NCBI GenBank assembly: GCA_963682055.1 | Contig: OY821741.1 | Location: 1,061,501-1,125,500 of the forward strand | Direction: 5' to 3' | From: Primula veris | Lineage: Eukaryota; Streptophyta; Magnoliopsida; Ericales; Primulaceae | DNA: 64,000 nt | Part shown: positions 22,340 through 38,600 of the stretch, piece after piece | Layout: each line of letters opens with the position of its first letter | Numbering within the stretch: position 1 is the stretch's first letter | Made by a program: the position numbers and the translations under genes | Notes under the pieces: generated by a model | What the model was told of the DNA's origin: nothing | Databases searched by the model: none | The model's input: only the letters and a program-made list of their open reading frames with translations

Positions 22340-23785
22340 CCATAGCATCTGGAACCAAAATCTTGTATGAAAACATAAAACCAAAAAAAAGATCTTCAAT
22401 CATAAAATATGTCAATGTAACACCATTGGACTCGGACTTTTGGCTACTGCCTTCAGATAGAATATTCGAGTATGTTTCTTTGTGTCTTTCTGTGATTGTT
22501 GCTTGATGAAAACACTGATGCCTAAGTTTCAAGATGCAATCACGTGGTCACTTGCAAAACAGTTATAACTTTAGTTGTAGTCGATTTCAGAACAAAGTTA
22601 AATAAGAACACACGTTTGATAATGAAGTTTGACGTAAATCTAGTGTCTACTTTCCGGAGAACCCAACATGTTGTATATTGATATTGTCTAAAGAATAATG
22701 ACAAGATTTGAAACTTGTAATACAATGACTTATATATATATATCTATATTAACAACTCTAACTTAACAACTTTCAATCTGTCTAGCATTACGTTCTATAA
22801 TTGTTTTCTCAAACAAATTACTTTTTGTTTTTCTGCTTTCTAGAATAATATGTGAGATCTACCTTTAGACCAGCAGACGTTTTTGTTTATAGTTGAAGAG
22901 GCGGAAAACATGTGTGTGTTAACTTTATTGGCATTTCACCCTTGATGGGTTTTGGTACTGAAGAATTCACTGTGGGTCACGCAGAACATGAAAAGGTCTA
23001 CCAGGAGAACCAACACAATTTCACACCGTTTGCGTTTGATATATTTGAGTTTTTAACTACTGAATCTGTTGAGCTTCTTAGAATATTGCAGAAAGTTATT
23101 AACAGAAATGTGTTGACTGCGGGTTCAATTGAGTATGTGTTCCGGAGGTTACTAACGGCGCAGTTTGTTCTCCGCTTATCTCAAACTCATGTGTAATAAA
23201 ATTAATTATAAGGAATAAAAATCATCTCATTAATAATGTGTAAGAAAACTTCCATTGAAGCCTATTTTAGTGAGGCTGTTTGCAGTGTTATTTTGCTCTC
23301 GCCAAACATGACAAATATCCCCATCAAACCAAATCTTGTATGAAAACATAGAACAAAAAAAATAGCCTTAATCATAAAATATGTTAGTAGTTGTGGCACC
23401 AATTGTAACACTTCTTTGTGTCTTTCTCTGATTGTTGCTTAATGAAAAAACTCATGCCTAAGTTTCAAGATGCAAATCAGGCACTCAGTTGCAAAACAGC
23501 TATAACTTTGGTTGTAACCGATTTAAGAACAGATAATAATTGACAGTTAAATAGCAAAATATATAACACGCGTTTAATAACGAAGTTCCGCATAAACCTA
23601 GTGTCTACCCTAGTGTCTACCCTACGGGGAAATGTTGTATATTGATATTGTCTAAAAAACAATGACAAGATTTGAAACTTTTAGTACAATGACTTATAAA
23701 CCTATGTTAACAACTCTAACTTGACAAATTTCAATCTCTCTAGCATTTCGTTCTATGATTGTTTTCTCAAACAAATGACTTTTTG
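22340..23785. repeat. Direct duplication of about 480 bp (22340-22830 and 23320-23785)
   Basis: Both copies share AATCTTGTATGAAAACATA, TTTGTGTCTTTCT.TGATTGTTGCTT, CCTAAGTTTCAAGATGCAA, TGTTGTATATTGATATTGTCTAA and TTGTTTTCTCAAACAAAT in order, with substitutions and small indels. In the second copy, TAGTGTCTACCC is itself doubled. A short ORF lies between the copies. A third, weaker trace of the left end occurs near 27625-27750, downstream of F-box gene 2. Confidence 0.85.
22912..23196 (+). pseudogene. Fragment of a repetitive plant ORF (94 codons, function unknown)
   Basis: An open frame with HNFTPFAFDIFEFLTTE and a following VELLRILQKVINRNVLT. The pattern (FTPFAFD-F-FL...VELL--VQ-V---NV) recalls a C-terminal segment that recurs in many annotated plant proteins linked to repetitive DNA, but I cannot name the parent with confidence. 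There is no plausible promoter or complete domain, and it sits between two copies of a duplicated block. It is most likely a captured, dead fragment. Confidence 0.4.
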
Positions 23786-25401
23786 TATTTTTACTCCCTA
23801 GAAACATTTTTACATAGACTCTCGCAGAGAGTTAATGTGCATCATTGATTTACCCTCATATACATGATCTGATTATTCACATTGAGTCTCTACGAGAGTT
23901 TATATCAAAAAGTCAATTCTTATATCATCACTTAAAGATTTATTTACCCCGTTTACGTAGATGTGGTGTCGAGGTAGCTAGATGCGGTTATAAATGCACT
24001 TTTATATTAAACAATAAATAATACTTTATATTATTGCCACAATAAGAACAATTACTAAGGCCATAAACACAGGACCTAATGTACACTTGACCATGCATGG
24101 CCATTGATTTGTCTTGAATGATGTTCAAATTAATGAGTGAAAATAAGTTGGTCAACATGGTCATCGCAATGACGTTCCGTGGCCATAGTCCACTTCTCGA
24201 CTCAGGTCGAAAAACAACAAAGGGAAGAGGAAGCGGAAACGTCCATGAACTATGTGGGTTATTTAAAAAAACACCCATAAGTTGGTAACACAATGCATAT
24301 ACTAATTCATATCGTTTGCAAATTAGGCTCCGTTTGTTTCACAGTAAAATATTTCCTAGAGGAAAATATTTACCTGGGAAAGTTTTTCAGTGAAAATTTT
24401 TGTTTGCTTCCTATTTACGGACGTTTGGTGCATAAAAAGTTTCCACGTAATTTTTTTTAATAAATTTAAAGTTATGTCAATTTTTTAAGTTTAAACAATG
24501 TAAATGCATAAATAAATAAATATGGTTCATATTTTAAAACATATTATAAAATGAATGAATTATATACCAAAATATATATTATATTTTTTTTATCATTGTA
24601 TTTAATTTTTGGTGCCAATTAAATAAAATCCAGATTAAATAAAGAAGGGTAGGACAATTTTGATTTTAGTAGAATAGTTATATAGTAAGAGATATTTTGA
24701 CTAAAAAATATATAGAATATGGTAAGGGATATATTATATGAAAGTCTCATTATTTATATTATTGCATTCTTTTGAGTATTTTTATACTTATGCACTTACC
24801 CCAAAAATTTAGTAAAAAAAAATACAATTTTACATATTGATATAACCCTCTTTTTTTGAAAAAAAACTGCTCCACACAACTTTTTTTTCCCACCATTTTT
24901 TGTGTTGCATAGTTAGATATTTAACCGTAAATCCAAAATTTACCCTAAAGTATGCATTTTAAAGATAATTTTAAAGATAATGTCAAACAATATCTATAAT
25001 ATTACATAAATCTTAAATCTAATGAAGTGAGATATACATCAAATTATCTATAACCAGAATTTGTTACGACTATACAGAGTTTATTACTATATATATATAA
25101 AACAAGTATTATTTTTTTTATAAACTACGTACGTTCTATCATTATGTATACTTACTTTTCAATATCTTTTTTTTCTTTTTAAGTTTCTGTGTTTTACAAT
25201 GCTAATAAATCTAATACTGTATTCTCTTTTAGATATTATAAGGTCCCCATTTTATGGCGTCATTGAATATTTATTTTTAAAAAAAGGAATTTATGCCGTT
25301 CAATTGATTGACTGAATAAAATAAAAACCCTATATTATATATAAAAACAGAAAACAAAGTACAAAAATAGAAAACAAAGTACAAAAACAGAATATGTAAA
25401 A
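23786..25401. other. Intergenic, AT-rich; module copy D and hAT-like end
   Basis: Holds an imperfect short palindrome near 23820-23835 (ACTCTC.CAGAGAGTT). A GGCTCCGTTTGTTTCACAGTAAAATATTTCC segment at about 24328, of a type common at ends of nonautonomous plant DNA transposons, follows. Partial module copy D is at 24790-24925 (CCCAAAAATTTAGTAAA, TGCTCCACACAACTTTTTTT, TTGTGTTGCATAGTTAGATA). The rest is simple AT-rich sequence leading to the second F-box gene. Confidence 0.6.
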
Positions 25402-26826
25402 ATGGCTTCGAAGAAAGTTTGTGTGGATATAAGCAACGATGATCGAATCAGCATTCTTCCGGACGGTATTCTATGCCACATCTTATGTTTTCTCCCAACA
25501 AAATACTCTGTACGCACAAAAGTACTTTCCACCAGGTGGAAAGAACTATCCACTTTTGTTCCTAATCTCGATTTTACTCAAGATTCTTATGCCAAAACCA
25601 CGAGATTTGTAGAAATTGTCGATTCTTTCTTCGCTTCATATAACCTGTCTTATATGAACAAATTCCGTTTTCACCTTCTAAATAGAGAAGTTCTCCCCTA
25701 TAACTCCCCTTTGTTTTCTTGGATACGTAAAGCAACTAGCTTGCATGTCAAAGAAATCGACATTTGCGCTGATTTTCCTATATATATCTTGGTGCATCCT
25801 GATCTTTTTTGTTGCAAAACACTCGTGGTTTTAAGTCTAAGAGGACCTGGTATTATATTACCTTGTTCTGTTTCCCTTCCTTGCTTGAGGACTTGTGTTT
25901 TTTAGGATGTATGGTTCGATGATAGATCAGCTCGGATGCTATTTCGAAGTTGTCCAGTGCTTGAAACTTTACTTCTTTCGTCTTGCTCTGCTAGAGAAGG
26001 CCAAGTAGTTGATATCTTCGTGCCTACTCTTAAACGCTTGATTTTTCATGGGAAAATTCCTCAACTTGTGCTTGATGTTCCTAATCTTGCTTATTTTGAG
26101 TACACGGGGGGGAGTTTATCGACTAAGATTTCGAGACTGGGAGGCTTGAAATCAGTAGTTGATCTGGCTACATATATTTTGGAGCTTGTTCGTTCAATCT
26201 CTCATGTTCAACAACTCTATTTAAATAACGACCTCCTCTTTCAGGCATGTTGTTATCATTCTAGTTTTGGTAATTACAGTGTTATGTGAAGTAGATATTT
26301 CTTATTTTTGATTTGGATTACCTTGCAGATTTTCCTTCATTCAGGGTCTGAGTTGCCAATATTCAATAACATGACCCGTATGAGGTTTGGTCCTATCACA
26401 CGTTCTTCGTTGAGGTTACTGTTGCACCTCTTGGATAAAGCACCTCGACTTGAATTTCTTTCATTTGAAGTAAGTTGTAACTTAACCTTACAAGCATTTT
26501 CTTAACTATCCATGTTTGTTTACGCCATCCTAATTTGATAGTTGTGTGTTGCTTGGTACGAGCAGGGGGTTTGGGGGGGCGGATATGTTGAAAAAAGTGA
26601 TGTGTTCCCAGAATTTGTGCCTGCGTGTGTGTCTCTGCATCTTAAGGAAGTAGACTTTAAACTATTCAATGGACTGCATTATGAATTCAATCTGGTAAAA
26701 TATTTTTTGAAACATGCCAATAACCTTAAAGCGATGAAAATGCAAACCGGAAAAATTTGGAATGAGCAATTTGAGGTCAGCTCGGAGGCATGTCAGATTC
26801 TTTATTATTCTTCTCAACTTGACTAA
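25402..26826 (+). pseudogene. Second F-box/FBD gene, interrupted by one in-frame stop
   Basis: Paralogue of the gene at 20258 with the same three-exon plan: 25402-26244, 26329-26469 and 26566-26826, all in frame, and again a GC donor (CAG/GCATGT) for intron 1. The F-box (DRISILPDGILCHILCFLPTK...RTKVLSTRWKEL) is intact. At 25903-25905 a TAG replaces the GAG of the paralogue (VF-stop-DVWFDDRSA against VFEDVHFDDKSA). This gives a 167-residue F-box plus partial LRR product instead of 413 residues. Everything after the stop is otherwise open, including the FBD region, so the lesion is young or the short form is tolerated. A sequencing error or readthrough cannot be excluded. Confidence 0.85.
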
Positions 26827-29075
26827 ATATGAAATTCTGTTTATTTTGTATAACTCAGTTGAACAACACATGTTACGAATATAAGGGGACCGAATATGAA
26901 TGTTTTTTTCTTTTTTTAATGGTTATCGGTATATTTTCTTTTTATCTCGTACATGTATCTATGATGCGATGACAGAATCATGTGCTATGTAATATTTGAT
27001 TTTCCTTAACCCTTGGAGCCTGTTTCAAGAGCAATGACTTTTGTACTACTTACGTACACTATTTATCATAATAATGAGCATGCCGATGTTGATTAAAAAA
27101 AAACAATGATGCGATGACAGGATTCTGAAACTTGGCTGTTGGAAAAGTCTGTATGTTTGATGTTGTGGTATGGCATTAATATTTTTGGAGGAATTTACAA
27201 ATTGATGTATAATGAAGTTTTAACCATCTTCATAATAATTCTCTCCAATTTGATCCGAACTTTCTGAACCTGGATTTCTTTATGTTGAAATTCATGGATA
27301 TAGACATGGCAAGTATTTTGCCTGAAGGTGTGTCAAAACTATCATACAGAGTTAGATTTCAAGGATTTCGATGACTGGCGTTATTTACAGTGGGAGGTAA
27401 TTTATCTGAAAAACCTGAAGTATGTTACAAGATGACGATTGTAAATTACAGGTTTAGCGGGAATATCAGTTCCGGGTTAGCAACCATGGTTTCTTGATAG
27501 TTATGTACCTTGAGCAACTGACTCTTCAAGATTCTGTAGAAGAACAGTTTTGCTTAGGAATAAAACCGAAACGTTAAACTCTCTTAGAGAGTTAAATATC
27601 AAGAATAAACCAAAACGAGTTGTGAGAGCTTTTCATGATTAAGTAAAGCATTGCTCCATGGTCTAGCAGAAAATTTATTCGTACTCGTAGTACCAATTGT
27701 AACGCTTTTACAGACTCGAATACTTGCCTACTAGACAAAATCTATTGTTCGAGACCCTTCTTCTAGTGTTGCTTAACCAGTTGTGGTCAGTGATTACTCC
27801 GATTTGTGTCAATTGCTCAACAAAATGTGAGTGATTTTGATAGTTAAAAAGCAGCGTACTAAATTCGAAAAATGTATTGTACCGGGCATGACATTGTTTA
27901 ATCTAAGTGACATGCGGTGATGACGTCGTTACCACTTCACTTTTTGTTAATCAATTACCGTAAAGAATAAATCGACTGATTTTGGTAGTTGAAGTTAATA
28001 AAAATATTTTCAATATATAAAAGTGAAAGAATTGCATTGTAAAGGGCTGCAAATAAACCAAAGTTTTTATGAAAAATTCTTGTTCGGTTAAGCATTTGGT
28101 TCATGTCGTCACATTAAATATATAAAATATCATATTCTTTTATATATAAAACATATATATGAATATTTACATTTATTTTAAAAAAATTAACCATATCCTA
28201 TAATTTTATTACATTCTCAATGATCTGGTTTTTTATATGCTTTCATTTTTATTTTTAAAGTGCTAAAATAGAAATAGCTATAATCAATTTTCATGTTTAT
28301 AAAAGGTATTTTAAGTTTACGAAGGAAACAAAGACGATTACGAAACAACAAAAAACACAATATGTTTCGAGAATGTTACACTCACATATCTCACATTTAA
28401 TGATCTATTTTGACGTTTATTGTCGAAACATTCACTATGTAATAGTTTAGAGCATCTGATTACAGTTACGTCATTTTTTTTAATTAAATGAATATCATTA
28501 GATAAAGACATAAATTCAAAATGTTAAAGGTTGTATATCTAGATTTAAATTTTATCAGGTTAGAATTGTCAACTTTTCGTCAGATTTTTCGATTTTTTTG
28601 TAAATCAACATACTATTTTATTTCTACAAAAATTGGCCTTTATATATATATTTTTTTATGTTTAGTTGTTTGTTTGACAATTTATAATATAATAATATTA
28701 CTAAATACCCAAAAAAATATATAAAAGCTCAAATTTTACTGTTTTTTTTTTGAACAAACACTTTAGAAACAAAGTAGTGGTTTTCGGTTTTTATTGTAAA
28801 TCAACATACTATTTTATTTCTACAAAAATTGACCTTTATATATTTTTTATGTTTAATTGTTTGTTTGACAATTTATAAGATAGTAATATTACTAAATACC
28901 CAAAATATATAAAAGCTCAAACTTTACAGTTTTTTTTTAACAAACACTTTACAAATAAAATAGTAAATTGATTTACAAAAAAAAAATTACAAATACATAT
29001 GAAAAAATAAAAAACCTAACGAAAATCTGAAAATTCAAACATTATAAAATTTGAACCTTATATACCTAAATAGTA
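26827..29075. other. Intergenic; remnants of the F-box unit and a tandem duplication
   Basis: GATGCGATGACAG occurs at about 26962 and 27109. The segment 27290-27490 contains a short reading-frame trace and TCCGGGTTAGCAACC, matching the 3' flank of F-box gene 1. The segment 27625-27760 resembles 22243-22440. A block of about 185 bp (AATCAACATACTATTTTATTTCTACAAAAATT...) is duplicated at about 28602-28775 and 28796-28970. No complete gene is seen. Confidence 0.6.
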
Positions 29076-29311
29076 CTCCCTCCGTTCTCATTTAATTGTC
29101 CATTACGAAACTACGTGTAATTTTGACCGACTTATAACTTGTATCAAAATTGTCGAAATGAACTTTTTTTTAAAATCTAATCAAGAAATTTAACATTTAA
29201 ACTATATGATCAACTTTTAAAAAACTTCATTCCAATAATTTTGATACAAATTCTTGATCAATCAAAATTGCACGCAGTTTCGTAATATATAATTAAATAT
29301 GAACGGAGCTA
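29076..29311. mobile_element. Stowaway-like MITE, copy 1
   Basis: Starts CTCCCTCCGTTCTCATTTAATTG after TA and ends with AATTAAATATGAACGGAG, an inverted terminal repeat typical of Tc1/mariner-derived Stowaway elements. The interior is an imperfect palindrome around ATATGATCAACTTTTAAAAA. Relatives lie at 40556-40774 and 41618-41852. Confidence 0.75.
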
Positions 29312-29408
29312 ATAAAATAAATAATATGTCACCTTGGAGTATTATATATTATTATTATATAAAATATAAAATATAAAAACAGAAAAAAAAAGTAGAAAAA
29401 AACAGAAC

Positions 29409-34369
<4,961 letters not shown>

Positions 34370-35645
34370 GAACTGACTTCGTTATTTTTACTGTGAATTT
34401 GTGATTGCAGACACGAATTACACGATTGTCGTCGCAACCAACACATGGTTCTCGCTGTAACCTCATCGTTGTGAACTTATGTGGACATGTATTATTGGTG
34501 TATTAGTTATAAACTTAATGTGAATGTTTGATGTTTTATATTATTTGTTCATCTGCCAAATGATGACACTTCCCATTATGTGTAGCAAATAAATTTCTTA
34601 TTTAAAGGATTGGTATAAATACTCCAATAATCTTAAACTTTTGTTTATGGGACGGGACAACAGTAATAAATTCATTTTTGTACATGTAATGTTCTTGTTA
34701 TCAGATAAGATATGTTAGCCTTATTTAGCGAAATAGTTTGCAAGACTTTCTTAGCATAATTTGTTGAAGCCTTCATTTCTGTTGCTTATGAATATGTGAA
34801 GCACAGTTTTATACTTTTTTTAGTTTTTATTAGAAGGCTGGTTTTTTTTTTTCCTGATCTTTTGACCGAAGAAGCTAGAAGCTTTAAACAAAAGAAAATT
34901 TCCAGTATTTTTTAAAATACGGCTTCTGCAAACAAACAAGTTCTAAAGACAGTACAAAATTATAGTCTTGGTGATGCAGTACAAAATTGATATACCACCA
35001 GAGATAATTACAGGGAGTGTTTTCCGAGGTTTAGTAGCTAGATCGTCGCTAAATTAGCTTCGAGCCACCTTCCGCTACACTGCTAGGAATTAGGATCCTT
35101 TATTTAATATAAATTCCACTTGCATATATCTATGAACACCATTGGTCACCAATTTCACAGGTAAACTCACCTTAGCAACATCAAACAAGGCCACTGCATA
35201 TTTTTTGTAAGTATTAGCACAAAAGAAAACAAGGGGAAGAGTGAACCTTTCAACTCAAGAGGATGATCCAAAATCATCATATAGCTCCTTTTAACAAGAA
35301 AATACATGGTCATTATATATCTCCTTTCTGAAATCAACATGGAATAATTGAACGTTTTAACTTACGAAAAGACAGAGATGATCAAAACCTAGCCTCTAAT
35401 ACTAGTTAGCAAAACAATAAGGTAACAAAATACATACTGCTGTTAACCCAGTACCTTGAAAACTTCTCGATAACTAGCAAACCCGAACATCATTAATTGG
35501 TGAATTCACATATAACTCTTTTACAACAACAACAACAAGGCCACTACATATCTTCACAGACGTCACTTTTACAATCAAAAAGGCAAGAGTAAAGAATTAA
35601 CAAAGATAATTCGTTGCCAAAATCACAAGCTAACAAATACATCGC
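34370..35645. other. Convergent intergenic region between Nudix and CHLI genes
   Basis: Contains the Nudix 3' UTR (from 34370) and, from about 35180, a decayed second copy of the CHLI 3' end: AACAAGGCCACT.CATAT occurs at about 35185 and 35534, and the coding relic is annotated separately. No other gene is seen. Confidence 0.6.
35454..35488 (-). pseudogene. Relic of the CHLI C-terminal codons
   Basis: On the minus strand this reads [11 protein letters not shown], against [14 protein letters not shown] at the true CHLI end (35646-35692). Neighbouring UTR sequence (CTAACAAA.TACAT, TTAACC.A) is also shared at similar spacing. It is a short remnant of a tandem duplication of the CHLI 3' end lying about 200 bp further downstream. 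Confidence 0.75.
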
Positions 35646-38600
35646 TTAACCAAACACTTCTGAAAATTTCTCAATAACGAGCAAACCCGAATCTATAGAT
35701 TCAAGAGGGTCTTTCCTAAGCCTATGCCTAAGACAGTTAGGAATAACTGTCGCGATATCTTCCGGTTCAACCTTCTCTTTCCCTTTTAATGCAGCCAAAG
35801 CCTTCGCTGCCCTATTGGTCACAATATCTCCTCTCAAACCATCCACATTTAGCTCCGAACAGACCCTTGAGATCTTGACCCTTAGATCGCGATCGATCTG
35901 GACCTTCGAAAGCCCCTTCCTTGCTTTCGTAATCTGGTCTGTTAGCTTATCCTGCTCTTTATCGTACGAGCCACGGAAATCCTTCGGGTCTGAGTCAAAA
36001 CGCGCCCTCTCCTCGACAATTTTCACTCTAAGTTCTGCATCCCGTACTGTCCCAACCTGAAGGGGAAAAAAAGTAATCAAATACAAACAGAAAATCTTAT
36101 CATGTTGTGACTTGTAAGCATGTTAAGGATCTATATTGTGTTTTAATTTGTAAAAAGTTATCGTTGCAAACCCCAAGATATTATTCCATCAAGGATGAAC
36201 AACTTGGGCCTTGTTTGGTTGTAGCTTCCAAGTTCAGCTTTTTGTTTTTGCCAAAAGACTGCATTTATTTGACTGGCCTGCTTAAAACTGAACTTTCCTG
36301 GAATTTGGCTTGAAATTTCAGCAGCTATAAACTGGATGATGCTTAAAAAACCACTTATACGCTTAAAAGCTGCAACCATGTTATTTTATTGCCATGTCTT
36401 ATTGCTATAACATGTTATTTTGTTGTTAGCTGAGATGCCGAAACGATCAAGCTAACCGAACAAACCATGGTTTGTTCCAGCTTTCATTTTAAATTTCATG
36501 ATTTGATCCGTATTATACTAAATCTACATACAACTTTGTATTGTTTTGGTATTTTCATACCAAAGAGGAAAACCAACAGATTCATGTTCACCCCTACCTG
36601 AGCATGCATACCAAACCGGTCAAGAAGTTGGGGACGAAGCTCACCCTCTTCTGGGTTACCCGACCCAATCAAAATAAAGCGCGCAGGATGAGAGATGGAA
36701 ATCCCTTCTCGTTCTACCGTATTCCATCCTGAAGCAGCCGAATCTAATAACACGTCAACCAAATGATCGTCTAGTAGATTAACTTCGTCAACGTATAATA
36801 TCCCTCTATTGGCTTTTGCTAAAAGACCAGGCTCAAACGCTTTAACACCCTCGGTTAAAGCCTTTTCAATATCTATTGTACCGCATACTCGATCTTCTGT
36901 AGCACCAAGTGGTAAATCAACCATGTTGATTTTTGTCGATACGACGGGAAGTTGTTCCCCCTTCATGACTCTCTCTCTAACTTCCATCCCCATTGACTCG
37001 GGATCTTGTGGGTCGGAGTTGAAAGGGTCCCCAGCTACTACTTGGATTTCAGGAAGTAGATCAATTAATGATCTAACGGTTGTCGATTTTCCTGTTCCTC
37101 TATCGCCCATAATCATTACACCTCCTATTTTTGGATCAATGACGTTCAGTAGAAGGCATAGTTTCATCTCATCTTGTCCTACTATAGCTGAAAATGGATA
37201 TACCGGTCTTTGGCTTTCCTTTGAAAGCTTTGCAACCTGAAATTTAATGTTGTTATGATTTGGTTGCATACATTATATCCAAGAAAATATGTCCATGCAA
37301 AGTGGAAATAGCTTTAATGTTTCTTAGTTAACATACTACAAGCTCGTGTAGTATTGGTTATGCGTTTGTTTAAGTGACTTTTCCGAATTTGGTTACAAAT
37401 TTGGTTTCTCCAAAGTCAAACTTTTAAGGAAATAAATGCATGCACAAAAAAGAAAAATAGGAGCAATAGTAAAACAACCAAAATTTCAGCTGCAGCTTTT
37501 AAGCAAATAAACTGTATTTACCAGAAAGTGAAGACAGCTCGGTTCATCGCTCAGATTCTAGCGTTTTTAGGCTTAAAAACCAGAAGAAGAAAAAAACAGC
37601 TCTTTTAAGTTCGCAACTACATTTTAAGCAATGAACATAAAAAAATACATTCAAAAGCTGCAAACAAAAGACGCCATTTGTCTGGTAAATCTACATTTAA
37701 GGGAAGATGTTACTGGTGATTCAAATTAATTTCAAAATTTGCCCAACACAATTCTTCTATCCTAACGCATTTCACCAAGAAGTACCGTAAACACTAACTG
37801 TGGGATTGCAAATTTAATCGTGATTGAAAAGGTTGAGGAATGGAACTAAGTAGTTTGATAAATAATGAATCTGTTACTTTCTCCATACCTAATCTCTGAG
37901 GTATTCAAACAGTAATCACGTGAAACATTTCAAATGAAATTATAAACTCAGAATTCCTCACGTCGTATCTTAAAGGAATTAACTATTCAAATTTCAATGT
38001 TAAATGTGTCCAAAAAAAGGCACCGGTGTAATTCATACCTGTTCTTGAGGAGGACTAATTTCAGTGGCCACATTAGTAGTAAATACACTCGACCGAGACT
38101 TTTCCTTCTTTATTGAAATTGAGATCCCTCCACAGAACTTCCGCAGGTTACTCTGCCCTAGAATGGTAATTATTTTTAAAACCAAAATTAAAACCCAAAT
38201 AACTAAATTAGTGTACAGTAAAATTAAGAAGCTTTTGCTTTTTGAATTCAGTTTCAAGTTTGAATTGCGTAAAACATATAGCCATGGGTCAATACACGTG
38301 CTTAAATCAGAAAGCAGAAAAAGGGTGTCCCGGCCTGTTTGGTACGAAATTGTTTTTCTTTTAAAATTGTAACCGGAAATTTATTTCTGGTTTCTTTTTA
38401 GTATTTTAACTCGAAGCCAAACTGAATATGTTTCTGAACCGAACAACAGATAACCACAATGAAAGAACAACCAACCAAAAGTAGCTTAAATAAAAAATAA
38501 ATTAGGGTTCTAAACTATAAATAAATCCTAAGTCATGAAATATCAAAAATAGTAGAAATCCCACCCTCCTACTTTCTCCAGACATTTTGGATATTGAAGT

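Noticed and set aside
38158..38257. Upstream Met-containing extension of CHLI exon 2
   Set aside because: It reads hydrophobic residues from an AT-rich intron and crosses a CTAG acceptor; exon 1 at 40331-40418 gives a better transit peptide.
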